Positions 18,155 to 26,754 of a DNA stretch of 64,000 nucleotides are shown one piece after another; within the stretch, counting starts at the first letter, position 1; each line of letters begins with the position of its first letter. Origin of the DNA: Sphingopyxis sp. LC81 (GTDB taxonomy: Bacteria > Pseudomonadota > Alphaproteobacteria > Sphingomonadales > Sphingomonadaceae); contig NZ_JNFD01000032.1 in the NCBI RefSeq assembly GCF_000756375.1, positions 1 to 64,000 on the forward strand, written 5' to 3'. The translations under genes and the position numbers were made by a program. The notes beneath the pieces are model-generated. The model saw nothing but the letters and a program-made list of their open reading frames with translations. It made no database searches and was not told the origin of the DNA.

Positions 18155-18671
18155 GCGCATGTTCCGATCCATGTGCATGGTCCGGTATCGCCAGCGAGAT
18201 CGCCGCGACGGGGCAGACCCCGACGCAGGCGCCGCAGCCCGTGCAGCGCGCGAGGTCGAGTTCGGGAAGCGCGCCGCCGACGGCGGGACGAAAGCGGATC
18301 GCCGCCTCGCCGCACGCGTCGCGGCAGCTGAAACAGGTCACGCCATTTTGCGCGAGGCAGGCGGGGGCGATGCCCGCCTTGATCGTCCATGGCCCGGCGA
18401 GCCCGCCGTCGAGGGCGCCCGTGTCGCAGGCGTCGACGCATTTCCGGCAGAACAGGCATTCGCCCTGCTGCGGGTCGAAAAGCGGATAGCGCCCTTCGCC
18501 GCGACCCAGCACATGTTCGGGGCAGGCGGTGACGCAATCGTCGCAGCCGGTGCAGAGGTCGACGAAGCGCGCCTCGCTGATGGCCCAGGGTGGCCGCAGC
18601 GGAGGCGGCGCCGCGGGGCGCCCACGCAGGAACGCCCGACGGTCGGCCGAAAATGCCGCCGTTCCGGTCAT
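18147..18671 (-). CDS. napF: NapF ferredoxin-type protein
   Basis: A 174-residue iron-sulfur protein of the NapF family, thought to help NapA maturation in the cytoplasm. Three full C-x2-C-x2-C-x3-C [4Fe-4S] motifs are visible (CTGCDDCVTAC, CLFCRKCVDAC, CTGCGACVGVC), plus an additional CFSCRDAC segment. The N-terminus has DRRAFLRGR. The ATG overlaps the napE stop (ATGA), which decides against a longer frame beginning ten codons upstream. Confidence 0.93.
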   Translation of the reverse strand: MTGTAAFSADRRAFLRGRPAAPPPLRPPWAISEARFVDLCTGCDDCVTACPEHVLGRGEGRYPLFDPQQGECLFCRKCVDACDTGALDGGLAGPWTIKAGIAPACLAQNGVTCFSCRDACGEAAIRFRPAVGGALPELDLARCTGCGACVGVCPVAAISLAIPDHAHGSEHAHG

Positions 18672-18826
18672 ACTCCCGGCGGGCCGTTCAGCAGCTGCCA
18701 CATCCAGACAAGGAAGCCATAGGCAGCCACGGTGATCACCGCGAGTACCGGAAACAGTACCACGGTCATAAAGAGGAAGAGACGCAGTTCCCTTTTTCTC
18801 GTCCCCGTATCAGCACCTTGCTTCAT
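18668..18826 (-). CDS. napE: NapE, small membrane subunit of the nap operon
   Basis: A 52-residue protein with one transmembrane helix (about residues 17-43). The polar N-terminus is MKQGADTGTRKRELRLFLF and the C-terminus GPPGV. Size, single helix and position as the first gene of napEFDABC identify it as NapE, whose role is unknown. GGGGGAA precedes the ATG, and the stop overlaps the napF ATG. It is the smallest confidently called gene in the window. Confidence 0.88.
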   Translation of the reverse strand: MKQGADTGTRKRELRLFLFMTVVLFPVLAVITVAAYGFLVWMWQLLNGPPGV

Positions 18827-19042
18827 CGACGGTTCCCCCGTTCATTTGTGCGAGCTGTTGTTCAGATTTAACAGATGATTACGGGCTTGGCTATGCCGGC
18901 ACAGGCGAGCGCGGGAGCTTTTTTGCTCGTCGCGGATCCTCGGCACGATATCGATCGACATTTGTCATGATCTGGAGCGGATCGAGCCCTCGCCTCTGGT
19001 TTCGATGCCGAACTCGGTTATGAGATTCGCCCTGCTTGGCGT
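18827..19042. other. Intergenic region upstream of the nap operon
   Basis: This gap separates divergent napE and the L,D-transpeptidase gene. It holds an AT-rich block with the imperfect inverted repeat CTGTT ... AACAG near 18855-18874, which is where a nap promoter could lie. I searched for TTGAT-N4-ATCAA (FNR/Dnr) sites and found no convincing match. A short GAGC-TTTTTT-GCTC hairpin occurs at about 18915-18928. No gene is seen. Confidence 0.5.
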
Positions 19043-20056
19043 TTGAAAGGGAAATCCTTGGCATTGCATCTCGTCCCCCTTGGTTTCGTCACTTTGTCGC
19101 TGCTTCTTCCCGCGAGCGCGCTTGCGCAGGGCGCCCGGGCGAGTTCGCCCGTCGAACTGGCGCGGCAGGCCGAGCGGCTGAAACCGGGCGAATGGGTGTG
19201 GGCGCCGGAAATTTCGCCGCAGGGACCGGTGCTCGTGACCGTCGATCTCTCGGCCCAGACCGCGACGGTCTATCGCAACGGCGTGCGGATCGGCGTTACG
19301 ACCGTATCGAGCGGGAAGGCGGGGCACGAAACCCCGACCGGGGTCTTCACGATCCTCCAGAAAGACCCGCATCACCGCTCGAGCACATATAACAACGCCC
19401 CGATGCCCTATCAGGAGCGGCTGACCTGGGACGGCGTCGCGCTCCACGCCGGCGGCCTGCCGGGCTATCCCGAAAGCCATGGCTGCGTCCACCTGCCGCT
19501 CGAATTTTCGAAGCTGCTGTTCGGTACGACGCGGCTCGGCGGAACGGTCATTGTCAGCGGCCGCGCGGGCGCGCTGGTCGGCGGCGCCTCGGCGGGCGTG
19601 CTCGAGCCGGAGGGGGGCAGCCGCGGACCCCATGTCCCGCTCGCCCCCGACGAGAGCTATCGCTGGCAACCCGAACTCTCGCCCTCGGGGCCGCTGACCA
19701 TCACCCTGTCGCGCAGCGACGGCCGTGCGATCGTGATGCGCAACGGGATCGAAATCGGCCGCGCGCGGGTCACGCTGCCCGACCAGAGCTTCGAAACGCA
19801 TGTTCTGACCTATGTCGCCGGCGGCGCGGGAACGGAGCCCCATTGGGCCTATGTTGCGGTTCCCGGCCACGAAGGCGACGAAGGGCGGCCGCTCGACATG
19901 AGCGTCGCGGACAAGGCGCGAATGCCCGAGGCCTTTCGCAAGGCCGTGCTGGGCGCGATCGTGCCGGGGACGACGATGCTGGTGACGCAGGCACCGGTGC
20001 TGCCCGCCTCTAGCGGCGGCAAGCTGACCGTGTTGGCTAGCGAAGCGGCAAAATGA
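19043..20056 (+). CDS. Secreted L,D-transpeptidase (YkuD domain)
   Basis: A 337-residue exported protein. A Sec signal peptide ends near ALAQ (residue ~29). The YkuD domain (about 62-172) contains the HxGG...SHGC signature with His135, Ser145, His146 and the nucleophile Cys148. Such enzymes make 3-3 peptidoglycan cross-links or attach proteins to peptidoglycan. The C-terminal ~150 residues repeat the strand pattern of the first half without a second catalytic Cys. The start is a TTG giving a basic N-region; another TTG five codons on has a better Shine-Dalgarno (AGGGA). Confidence 0.88.
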   Translation: MKGKSLALHLVPLGFVTLSLLLPASALAQGARASSPVELARQAERLKPGEWVWAPEISPQGPVLVTVDLSAQTATVYRNGVRIGVTTVSSGKAGHETPTGVFTILQKDPHHRSSTYNNAPMPYQERLTWDGVALHAGGLPGYPESHGCVHLPLEFSKLLFGTTRLGGTVIVSGRAGALVGGASAGVLEPEGGSRGPHVPLAPDESYRWQPELSPSGPLTITLSRSDGRAIVMRNGIEIGRARVTLPDQSFETHVLTYVAGGAGTEPHWAYVAVPGHEGDEGRPLDMSVADKARMPEAFRKAVLGAIVPGTTMLVTQAPVLPASSGGKLTVLASEAAK

Positions 20057-20658
20057 CATGTGCATCGCGCATCGCCGGCGTCGTGCTGGCCTTGCTGGCG
20101 ATGCAGCCCGCGCAGGCAGCGCCCGCGCCCGTGCCGCCCCCGCCCGATCAGCCGGTGATCGATTGCGCGCGCCCCGTCTATGCGATCGACACGATGATCT
20201 GTGACGACCGCGACCTCGGCGCGGCAAATGCGGAAATGGGCGGCCTTTTGGCGGGGCTGTCGTTCGTGGGGCTCGATCCCGACTGGATCGAGCCGCAGGC
20301 GGACTGGGTACGGCGCCGCGCGCTCTGTGCGTTCCAGCCCGACGGGCGCGCCTGCGTCGCCGATGCGTTCGCCGAACGCCTCGCCATATTGCGGGCGTTG
20401 CGCGGGACGGGCGGGGCCAGCGCAACAAAGGCACGATGCAGCGGCGCGAATTGGCCCAAGGATGTCGTGGCGGTCGAGCGACGCCCGTCCGCGGTCCTCT
20501 TGCGCGGCGCAGGCGGCGGCGTCCGTGTGGTCGCCGTGGTGCCGGGGGCGTCGTCGTGGCGGCCCTTTGTCGCAATCGAACGCGACACGGGCCGGCAGTT
20601 TGTGGTGAAGGCGAAGGCCGCGCGGATCAGCTGCAAAATCGCGCCCGCGGCACGATAG
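20053..20658 (+). CDS. Secreted LprI/DUF1311-like protein
   Basis: A 201-residue protein with a Sec signal peptide (cleavage near AQAAPA). The segment DCARPVYAIDTMICDDRDLG followed by AANAEM matches the lysozyme-inhibitor LprI N-terminal pattern (C...P....I..C.D..L...N..M). The C-terminal half is unassigned and has two further cysteines. Its ATG overlaps the stop of the L,D-transpeptidase (ATGA), so the two are translationally coupled, pointing to a cell-wall role such as protection against lysozymes; that is inference. Confidence 0.7.
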   Translation: MTCASRIAGVVLALLAMQPAQAAPAPVPPPPDQPVIDCARPVYAIDTMICDDRDLGAANAEMGGLLAGLSFVGLDPDWIEPQADWVRRRALCAFQPDGRACVADAFAERLAILRALRGTGGASATKARCSGANWPKDVVAVERRPSAVLLRGAGGGVRVVAVVPGASSWRPFVAIERDTGRQFVVKAKAARISCKIAPAAR

Positions 20659-20710
20659 GCAAAGACGAGCTTTAACCGCCTCCTATTTTATGCGGGCCAA
20701 TGTCCTGCGT

Positions 20711-21433
20711 CTATTTCGCGTCGGTGCGGCGGTAGCGGAAATACCAGACCTCATGCCCGTGCGCGCGCGCCTTGGCTTCGTAGCGTGTCTCGGGCCAGCC
20801 GCCGGGGCGGACTTGGAAATCCCGCGAATCCTGCGCCAGCCATTCGAACTGGTGGCGATGACGGCGCATGACCATCAGCGCGTGCTGAAGATAAATGGGG
20901 TGGTCGGTGCCAAAGCGGAACTCGCCGCCGGGCTTCAGCTTCGCCGCGATCAGGTCGAGCGGGCCGTCGTTCATCATCCGCCGCTTCGCATGGCGCGCCT
21001 TCGGCCAGGGATCGGGGTGGAGCAGATAGGCGAAGCTGAGCGCGCCGTCGGGAATGCGCCGCAGGACTTCCAGCGCGTCGCCATGATGGATGCGAACGTT
21101 GCCGATGGGGAGCCGTGCGCCATGATCGCCCGCGACATGGACAAGTGCCTGGGCGACACCGTTGATAAAGGGTTCGGCGCCGATGAAGCCATGGTCGGGC
21201 AGCATGTCGGCGCGCCCCGCCATATGTTCGCCGCCGCCGAAGCCGATCTCGAAATGCAGCGGGCGATCGTAACCGAACAGCGCTTCGGCGGTGACCTCGC
21301 CCTCGGTGGGCACCGCGATCTGCGGCAGCAATGTGTCGATCAGGTCCTGCTGGCCCGCGCGTAGGGGTTTGCCCTTCGAACGGCCATAGAGGCGGTTGAT
21401 CGTCGTCGGATCGCCGGGTTTGTAAGCAGTCAT
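20711..21433 (-). CDS. trmB: tRNA (guanine-N7-)-methyltransferase
   Basis: A 240-residue SAM-dependent methyltransferase forming m7G46 in tRNA variable loops. Diagnostic segments include NRLYGRSKGKPLRAGQ, the SAM motif FEIGFGGGEHM, IHHGDALEVL and the signature HPDPWPKARHAKRR. The start was set at the ATG 17 codons into the frame, giving a normal length and avoiding a Pro/Gly/Arg-rich extension. It precedes metK on the same strand gap but reads away from it by 72 bases. Confidence 0.95.
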   Translation of the reverse strand: MTAYKPGDPTTINRLYGRSKGKPLRAGQQDLIDTLLPQIAVPTEGEVTAEALFGYDRPLHFEIGFGGGEHMAGRADMLPDHGFIGAEPFINGVAQALVHVAGDHGARLPIGNVRIHHGDALEVLRRIPDGALSFAYLLHPDPWPKARHAKRRMMNDGPLDLIAAKLKPGGEFRFGTDHPIYLQHALMVMRRHRHQFEWLAQDSRDFQVRPGGWPETRYEAKARAHGHEVWYFRYRRTDAK

Positions 21434-21504
21434 GGCGCGCGCCCTAGCCGCGCGGCCGGGCGGCGGCAACCCGCCACCCGGCATAATGCGACGTCAAATG
21501 AGCG

Positions 21505-22725
21505 TCAGGCGGCGAGCGCGGCCTTGAGCTTGTCGACCAGGTCGGTGCGTTCCCACGGGAAGCTGTCGCCGTCCGAGGTGCGGCCGAAATGGCCGTACGC
21601 CGCGGTCTGCTTGTAGATCGGCTTGTTGAGGCCGAGGTGGGTGCGGATGCCCTTCGGCGTCAGGCGCACGAGTTGCGGGATCGCGGCTTCGATACGGCCT
21701 TCCTCGACGGTGCCGGTGCCGTGCAGGTCGACATAGATCGACAGCGGTTCGGCGACGCCGATCGCGTAGGAGAGCTGGATCGTGCAGCGGCGCGAGAGGC
21801 CCGCGGCGACGATGTTCTTCGCCAGATAGCGGGTGATGTACGCCGCCGAGCGGTCGACCTTGGTCGGGTCCTTGCCGCTGAATGCGCCGCCGCCGTGCGG
21901 GCTGGCGCCGCCATAGGTGTCGACGATGATCTTGCGGCCGGTCACGCCGGCGTCGCCGTCGGGTCCGCCGATCTCGAAACGCCCGGTCGGGTTGATGTGA
22001 TAGACGGTGTTCGCGGTGAGCAGCTCGGCGGGCAGCACGTCGGCGATCACGCCGAGCACATATTTGCGCAGCTCGGTGTATTTCGCCTCATCGCCTTCGC
22101 CATTGTGGAAATAATAGCCCGGCGCATGCTGGGTCGACACGACGATCGCGGTCGCCTCGACCGGGCGTTCGTTGGCGTAGCGCAGCGTGACCTGGCTCTT
22201 GGTGTCGGGCTCGAGGAAGGGCGCGGTGCCCGCCTTGCGGTCGGCGGCCATGCGCTCGAGGATCTTGTGGCTGTAATCGAGCGTCGCGGGCATCAGGTCG
22301 GGGGTCTCGTCCGACGCATAGCCGAACATGATGCCCTGGTCGCCGGCGCCTTCGTCCTTGTCGCCGCTCTCGTCGACGCCCTGTGCGATATGCGCCGACT
22401 GGGCGTGGAGGTTGTTCTCGAAGCGGAAGGTCTTCCAGTGGAAGCCGTCCTGCTCATATCCGATCTCGCGGACGGTGTTGCGGACGGTGGCCTCGATCTC
22501 TTCGAGCGCGCCCGGTGCCCACTCGTCATTCTCGAACACGCCCTTGCAGCGGATTTCACCCGCCAGCACGACAAGCTGGGTGGTGGTCAGCGTCTCGCAC
22601 GCGATACGGGCTTCGGGATCCTTCGACAGAAACAGGTCGACGACCGAATCGCTGATCTGGTCGGCCACCTTGTCGGGATGTCCTTCGGACACGCTTTCGG
22701 AGGTGAAGAGGAAGCTGTTGCGCAT
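21505..22725 (-). CDS. metK: S-adenosylmethionine synthetase
   Basis: A 406-residue MetK making SAM from methionine and ATP. Signatures seen: [14 protein letters not shown] at residues 13-26, [12 protein letters not shown], and [19 protein letters not shown]. Length fits alphaproteobacterial MetK, which is slightly longer than the E. coli enzyme. The frame runs upstream into lnt, but the ATG with GAAGG six bases before it is clear. A 50-base leader with a stable hairpin precedes the start. Confidence 0.97.
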   Translation of the reverse strand: MRNSFLFTSESVSEGHPDKVADQISDSVVDLFLSKDPEARIACETLTTTQLVVLAGEIRCKGVFENDEWAPGALEEIEATVRNTVREIGYEQDGFHWKTFRFENNLHAQSAHIAQGVDESGDKDEGAGDQGIMFGYASDETPDLMPATLDYSHKILERMAADRKAGTAPFLEPDTKSQVTLRYANERPVEATAIVVSTQHAPGYYFHNGEGDEAKYTELRKYVLGVIADVLPAELLTANTVYHINPTGRFEIGGPDGDAGVTGRKIIVDTYGGASPHGGGAFSGKDPTKVDRSAAYITRYLAKNIVAAGLSRRCTIQLSYAIGVAEPLSIYVDLHGTGTVEEGRIEAAIPQLVRLTPKGIRTHLGLNKPIYKQTAAYGHFGRTSDGDSFPWERTDLVDKLKAALAA

Positions 22726-22730
22726 GGAGA

Positions 22731-22770
22731 GCCTTCTATGAACGGATATAAAGGAAGCTTTATGTGAGGG
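22731..22770 (-). promoter_or_regulatory. Structured metK leader, SAM/SAH-riboswitch-like layout
   Basis: The mRNA leader can form a hairpin with arms ATAAA and TTTAT around the loop GCTTCC. The loop CTTC is complementary to GAAG of the Shine-Dalgarno (GAAGG, six bases before the ATG), so a pseudoknot hiding the ribosome site is possible. SAM/SAH riboswitches before metK in Rhodobacterales use the same GCUUCC loop and Shine-Dalgarno pairing. The outer stem of that family is not evident, so this is only a candidate. Confidence 0.35.
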
Positions 22771-22775
22771 TGCTG

Positions 22776-24365
22776 TTAGCGTCCGCGCCGGCGAAAGGCA
22801 ATGGCCAGCGCGAGCAGCAGCAACGCAAATCCGACCGGCAGCACGTTCCCGAACCGCGCGAAGAGCGTGGGCGCATGCGAAGATGGCAGTACGGTATCGA
22901 TTCGTCCCGCCCGATGCATCGGCAGCGATTCGAGCACGCGCCCTTCGGCGTCGATCACCGCGCTGATCCCCGTCGGCGTGGAGCGGACGACGGGCAATCC
23001 TTCCTCGATCGCGCGCAGCCGCGCCTGCGCCAGATGCTGCGGCGGACCCCAGCTGCCGAACCAGGCATCGTTCGACGGATTGAAGATGAAATCGGGGCGG
23101 TGCGCGCGGTCGACGACCTGGCCCGAGAAGATGATCTCGTAGCAGATTTGCAGCCCCGCCCGGCCGAAGGCGCCGAGGTCGAGCGTGCGGGCGCCGGGGC
23201 CCGGCCAGAAATCGATGTCGCCGGGCGCAAGCCGCGACAGGCCGATGGCGGACAGGATCGGGCGCATCGGCAGATATTCGCCATAAGGAACAAGATGCGC
23301 CTTGTCGTAGCGCGGGCCGAGCGTGCCGTCGGCATGGACCGTCATCACCGCGTTGCGCGCGCCGACGACGTCGCCCGCCTTGTCGAGTTCCAGCTTGAGC
23401 GCGCCGAGCAGCATCAGGTCTTGCGCGTTCATCAGCTGGGTCAGCCGCAAGCGCGCCGCGACGGGCGAGCGGTCGTAATAGGGCGCCGGATAGCCCGCTT
23501 CGAGATAGTCGGGCACCGCGGCCTCGGGCCACAGGATCAGGCGCGGCGTGTCGTCCTTCGGCGTCGTCAGCCGCGCGAGCTTTTCGAAATTGAGGTCGGC
23601 CTTGCTGCCTTCCCATTTGTCCTGTTGCCCGACGTTGGGCTGGACGACGGTGATGGGGATGCGCTGCGCACCTTTGGAGCGAACGGCTGCATTAGCGCTG
23701 CCACTTGTTTGCGACAGGAATGCCACGCCCCATATGGCGAGCAGGCTGCCGAATAGGGCGGCTGCGGCGACACGGCGGCGAAACCACGCCAGTATCAGGA
23801 CCGCCGCGAGCAGGCAGACGATCGCGCTCATGCCATATGTGCCAATCCAGCGGGCGGGCGCGGCGATGTGCGGGACGGCAATCACCCCCAGGGGGTTCCA
23901 TGCAAAGCCGGTAAAAATCCAGCTGCGGAGCCATTCGGTGAGCGCCCAAAGGCTGGCGAAGGCCAGCAGATAGGATGGCGCCGCAAAATGGGCATCTGCC
24001 TTGGGCTTCATTTTCCACGCGCCCCAAGCGGCGAGCGCGGGATATACGGCCAGATAAAGCGACAGCAACACGACCGCGATCCATCCCAGCCATGCGGGCA
24101 TCGCAGCCTGATAGGTGAAGGCGGTCGCGATCCAGTTCAGGCCGACGACGAAATGGCCGACGCCGAACGCCCAGCCGATACCCAGCGCGCGCGACCCCTT
24201 GGGGCTGCGCGCAACCAGCGTCATCCAGCCGGCAAGCGCGAGCAAGGTCAGCGGCCAGAGGTGGAGCGGGGCGAAGCCGGTTGCCGAAACGGCACCGAGC
24301 AGGAGGGCGACAAGCTTTGGCCAGCGGTCGGCGAAAGCGGCGATGCGGGAGGATGTCGCGGTCAC
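22776..24365 (-). CDS. lnt: Apolipoprotein N-acyltransferase
   Basis: A 529-residue inner-membrane enzyme adding the third acyl chain to lipoproteins. The N-terminal part has about seven transmembrane helices; the C-terminal nitrilase domain (~235-500) carries the Glu-Lys-Cys triad in [24 protein letters not shown] and [11 protein letters not shown], and ends with a final transmembrane helix. Start is a GTG. It is followed by metK after 50 bases. Confidence 0.96.
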   Translation of the reverse strand: MTATSSRIAAFADRWPKLVALLLGAVSATGFAPLHLWPLTLLALAGWMTLVARSPKGSRALGIGWAFGVGHFVVGLNWIATAFTYQAAMPAWLGWIAVVLLSLYLAVYPALAAWGAWKMKPKADAHFAAPSYLLAFASLWALTEWLRSWIFTGFAWNPLGVIAVPHIAAPARWIGTYGMSAIVCLLAAVLILAWFRRRVAAAALFGSLLAIWGVAFLSQTSGSANAAVRSKGAQRIPITVVQPNVGQQDKWEGSKADLNFEKLARLTTPKDDTPRLILWPEAAVPDYLEAGYPAPYYDRSPVAARLRLTQLMNAQDLMLLGALKLELDKAGDVVGARNAVMTVHADGTLGPRYDKAHLVPYGEYLPMRPILSAIGLSRLAPGDIDFWPGPGARTLDLGAFGRAGLQICYEIIFSGQVVDRAHRPDFIFNPSNDAWFGSWGPPQHLAQARLRAIEEGLPVVRSTPTGISAVIDAEGRVLESLPMHRAGRIDTVLPSSHAPTLFARFGNVLPVGFALLLLALAIAFRRRGR

Positions 24366-24478
24366 GCGCGCTGCTTTAGCCGCGTGCTGTCATGCCGACA
24401 ATGGCGCTTGCCAAATCCCTTGCCCTTGTCCAACTTCGACGCCGGTCGCGCGGGGCAGAACATGGGCGGGAGACGCGT

Positions 24479-25546
24479 ATGTGGTGGGCGATGGCGATGC
24501 TGCTGACGGGCAGCTATTCGGACATGGTGAAGGATCCGGCGGCGATGCGCTATTGCGCCGCGGCGGCGCAACAATCGGTCGACGACATAGCGCTGGCGAA
24601 TGGCAAGGACAGCCCCGAGGCTGGGTTTCAGCGGGAGATCGCCGACCTGTTCCTCGCGCGTCTGCGCAAACTCGGCGCCGCCGATGCCGCGGCGCTCGCT
24701 ACGACGCGGGCGAAGCTCGGCGATACCGCCGCCGACCTCGCGCAGGAGGACCGGTGCGGCCAGCTGGCGATCGTTACGCCTTCGGGCGGCGACCTCGTGC
24801 AGGCGGCGGCGGAGCTCGATGCGGGAATGGCTGGCGGCGATGCCGCGGCTGTGGCAGCGGATGCCGCCGACGCGGCGGTAGCCGGCGAGGACGCCGGAAC
24901 CGCCGGCTATGCGATGCAGGCGCCGGGCTGGCTCGAAGCGCTGCCCGGTACGCGCCGCCGCGAGGTCCGCTGCGTGACGCTTGCCGACCAGGTGGTCGAA
25001 GACGTCGGGAGCGGCCTTCGCAAGGACGGCCTTGGCCTGACCGCCGCGAAAGCCGACCTGCTCGCGGCCCGGCTGACCGAGGCGATCATGGTCGAGAATG
25101 GCTATGCCGAAGCGGGGGTGGGCGCGATCTACAACGCCGACTTGGAAGCCATGTCGTGGGAAAATCAGGAGCGCAGCGCGGCGCAGCGTTCGGCCGCGAT
25201 GACGCAGGAGATCGGCCGCTGCCGCGCGCTCTTCGACAGCATCGATATGTCGGGCGGCACCGCCCGGGCCTTGTCGCCGATCGCTTCGCCGAACGCCGCG
25301 CAATGCTATGCAATCGTCAACATCCTCGCCGATCGCGCCGAGCTGGCCAGCCCGGAACAGCGCCGGCTCGAGGCGATACGCGCGCGCCTCGAAAAACGTC
25401 ACTATGCCGATCGCGGCACCGGTGAAGCTGCGGATATGGCGCTGAACGACGAAGTCATGCTTTTCAATCCCGAAGCCTTCGATGCGCTGCCCAAGGCGGT
25501 CACCGACCCGCGGCGCGCCGCCTGTTTCGCGATGGCAGGCGCCTAG
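24479..25546 (+). CDS. Hypothetical alanine-rich protein, possibly exported
   Basis: A 355-residue protein of unknown family. It opens with a short hydrophobic stretch (WWAMAMLLTGSYS) that may be a weak signal or anchor, and is otherwise Ala/Asp/Glu/Arg-rich and helical. Six or so cysteines are spread in pairs (for example in RYCAAA, DRCGQL, VRCVTL, GRCRAL, AQCYAI, AACFAM) at regular spacings, suggesting a repeated domain with disulfides. GGGCGGGAG precedes the chosen ATG; an ATG 29 codons upstream would add an Arg-rich segment and lacks a Shine-Dalgarno. Confidence 0.65.
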   Translation: MWWAMAMLLTGSYSDMVKDPAAMRYCAAAAQQSVDDIALANGKDSPEAGFQREIADLFLARLRKLGAADAAALATTRAKLGDTAADLAQEDRCGQLAIVTPSGGDLVQAAAELDAGMAGGDAAAVAADAADAAVAGEDAGTAGYAMQAPGWLEALPGTRRREVRCVTLADQVVEDVGSGLRKDGLGLTAAKADLLAARLTEAIMVENGYAEAGVGAIYNADLEAMSWENQERSAAQRSAAMTQEIGRCRALFDSIDMSGGTARALSPIASPNAAQCYAIVNILADRAELASPEQRRLEAIRARLEKRHYADRGTGEAADMALNDEVMLFNPEAFDALPKAVTDPRRAACFAMAGA

Positions 25547-25566
25547 GGCCAGACCCCAGGTTTCGA

Positions 25567-26028
25567 TCAGAGCATATATTTCATCTTGATCGACTGGCGG
25601 ATGTCATGTTCGACGACAAAGCTCGCCGATTTGAAGCTCGGCGGTCCGACGGTGATCGTGGGGTTGCGCGAAAAGCCAAAGCCTTCCTTGGGCAGGAAGA
25701 TCGCTGTGTCCATCTTGTTGTTGCTGTTCTCGTCGTGGACCACCGCGATCGCATAAGTGCCGGTCGCGGGCGCGCGGACCGCGAAATCGGCGGCTTCGGC
25801 TGCCTTCACCGCCATCCGCACCGAGCCCTTGTCCTTGCTGCAATCGGGAAAGGCTTTGGGATTGGTGGTCAGGCAGACGAGGATCTGCCCCTTCATGCTG
25901 CGCAATCCGGAGACGCTGACCTCAACTGTCGGCGGCGGCGCGGCCGCGCCGGTCAGCAGCGCGGCTGAAATGGCCAAGGCCAAGATCCGTGCCGCACGCC
26001 TTGTCCCAGAAGCGGAAATAGAGCCCAT
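25567..26028 (-). CDS. DUF2141 secreted protein
   Basis: A 153-residue protein with a Sec signal peptide (ILALAISAALLTGAAA). The mature part fits DUF2141: VSGLRSMKGQILVCL, then two cysteines, YAIAVVHDENSNNKMD and PKEGFGFSRNP, and a C-terminal strand-rich tail. Family function is unknown; the domain is often found near carotenoid or isoprenoid genes in bacteria. Its first 107 bases overlap the 3' end of the upstream hydroxylase gene in a different frame; the signal peptide lies in the overlap, which supports this start. Confidence 0.82.
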   Translation of the reverse strand: MGSISASGTRRAARILALAISAALLTGAAAPPPTVEVSVSGLRSMKGQILVCLTTNPKAFPDCSKDKGSVRMAVKAAEAADFAVRAPATGTYAIAVVHDENSNNKMDTAIFLPKEGFGFSRNPTITVGPPSFKSASFVVEHDIRQSIKMKYML

Positions 26029-26680
26029 AATTTCCCCGGTAAGCGGCGTGGTGCTGCTGGTGATGCGTCGCGGTTATCAGCCATCGGCCTGCGGGTCCAT
26101 GCACCAGCGCGCGCGGAAACATCTCCCACCCCATATGATTGCCGACGCCCATCACGGTCATGATCGCGAGCACGAGGCCGAGCATCGCGACATGAATCGG
26201 GATCAGGAAGACGAGCGCAGGGATGACGATCGCGCCGGTGACCGCCTCCAAGGGATGGAAACTCATCGCCGCCCACGCGGTCGGCGGGTGGCTGTCGTGA
26301 TGGACGCTATGTGCGATGCGGAACAGGCGCGGGCGGTGCATCCAGCGGTGCGTCCAGTAAAACCATGTGTCGTGGATCAGCAGATAGGCGAAGAGGCTAA
26401 GCGGCAGATACCACAGCGGAAAGGCGGTTACGTCGGTGTAGATGCGCGTCCAGCCATGCGCCTGCCACCCCCATGCGACGACGCCCGCCGGAACCCCGTA
26501 AATCGCGGCGCTCGCAAGGCTCCAGCCGACTTCGCGCCGCATCTGCGGTTCGAGTCCGCGATAGAGGCCGGGGTGCTTCCACCGCGTCGCAAGCGCGAAG
26601 GCGCCGCTGGTGATCAGATAGCGCACGCCGACAATCGCGGTCATCGCGAGCGCGGAGAAAAGGATCGGCCAGCCGGTCAT
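25922..26680 (-). CDS. Sterol desaturase/fatty acid hydroxylase superfamily protein
   Basis: A 252-residue membrane di-iron oxygenase. The histidine motifs are HDTWFYWTHRWMH, HSVHHDSH and THHQQHH, with a further His in FHPLE, set among about five transmembrane helices. Family members hydroxylate or desaturate lipids, sterols, hopanoids or carotenoids. It is divergent from crtY by 74 bases, so a role in modifying carotenoids or other isoprenoids is plausible but unproven; it is not a CrtZ-type beta-carotene hydroxylase by length and motif. Confidence 0.85.
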   Translation of the reverse strand: MTGWPILFSALAMTAIVGVRYLITSGAFALATRWKHPGLYRGLEPQMRREVGWSLASAAIYGVPAGVVAWGWQAHGWTRIYTDVTAFPLWYLPLSLFAYLLIHDTWFYWTHRWMHRPRLFRIAHSVHHDSHPPTAWAAMSFHPLEAVTGAIVIPALVFLIPIHVAMLGLVLAIMTVMGVGNHMGWEMFPRALVHGPAGRWLITATHHQQHHAAYRGNYGLYFRFWDKACGTDLGLGHFSRAADRRGRAAADS

Positions 26681-26754
26681 CGCGCAAGGCTAGCCGCTTG
26701 CCGCAGCGTTGCAATGGCTTTGCGCCCGCGCGCTCGCGTGGCTAAGGCAGGGTT

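Noticed and set aside
18827-19042. FNR/Dnr-type TTGAT-N4-ATCAA site upstream of napE
   Set aside because: The best match has several mismatches in both half-sites; only an imperfect CTGTT/AACAG repeat is visible.
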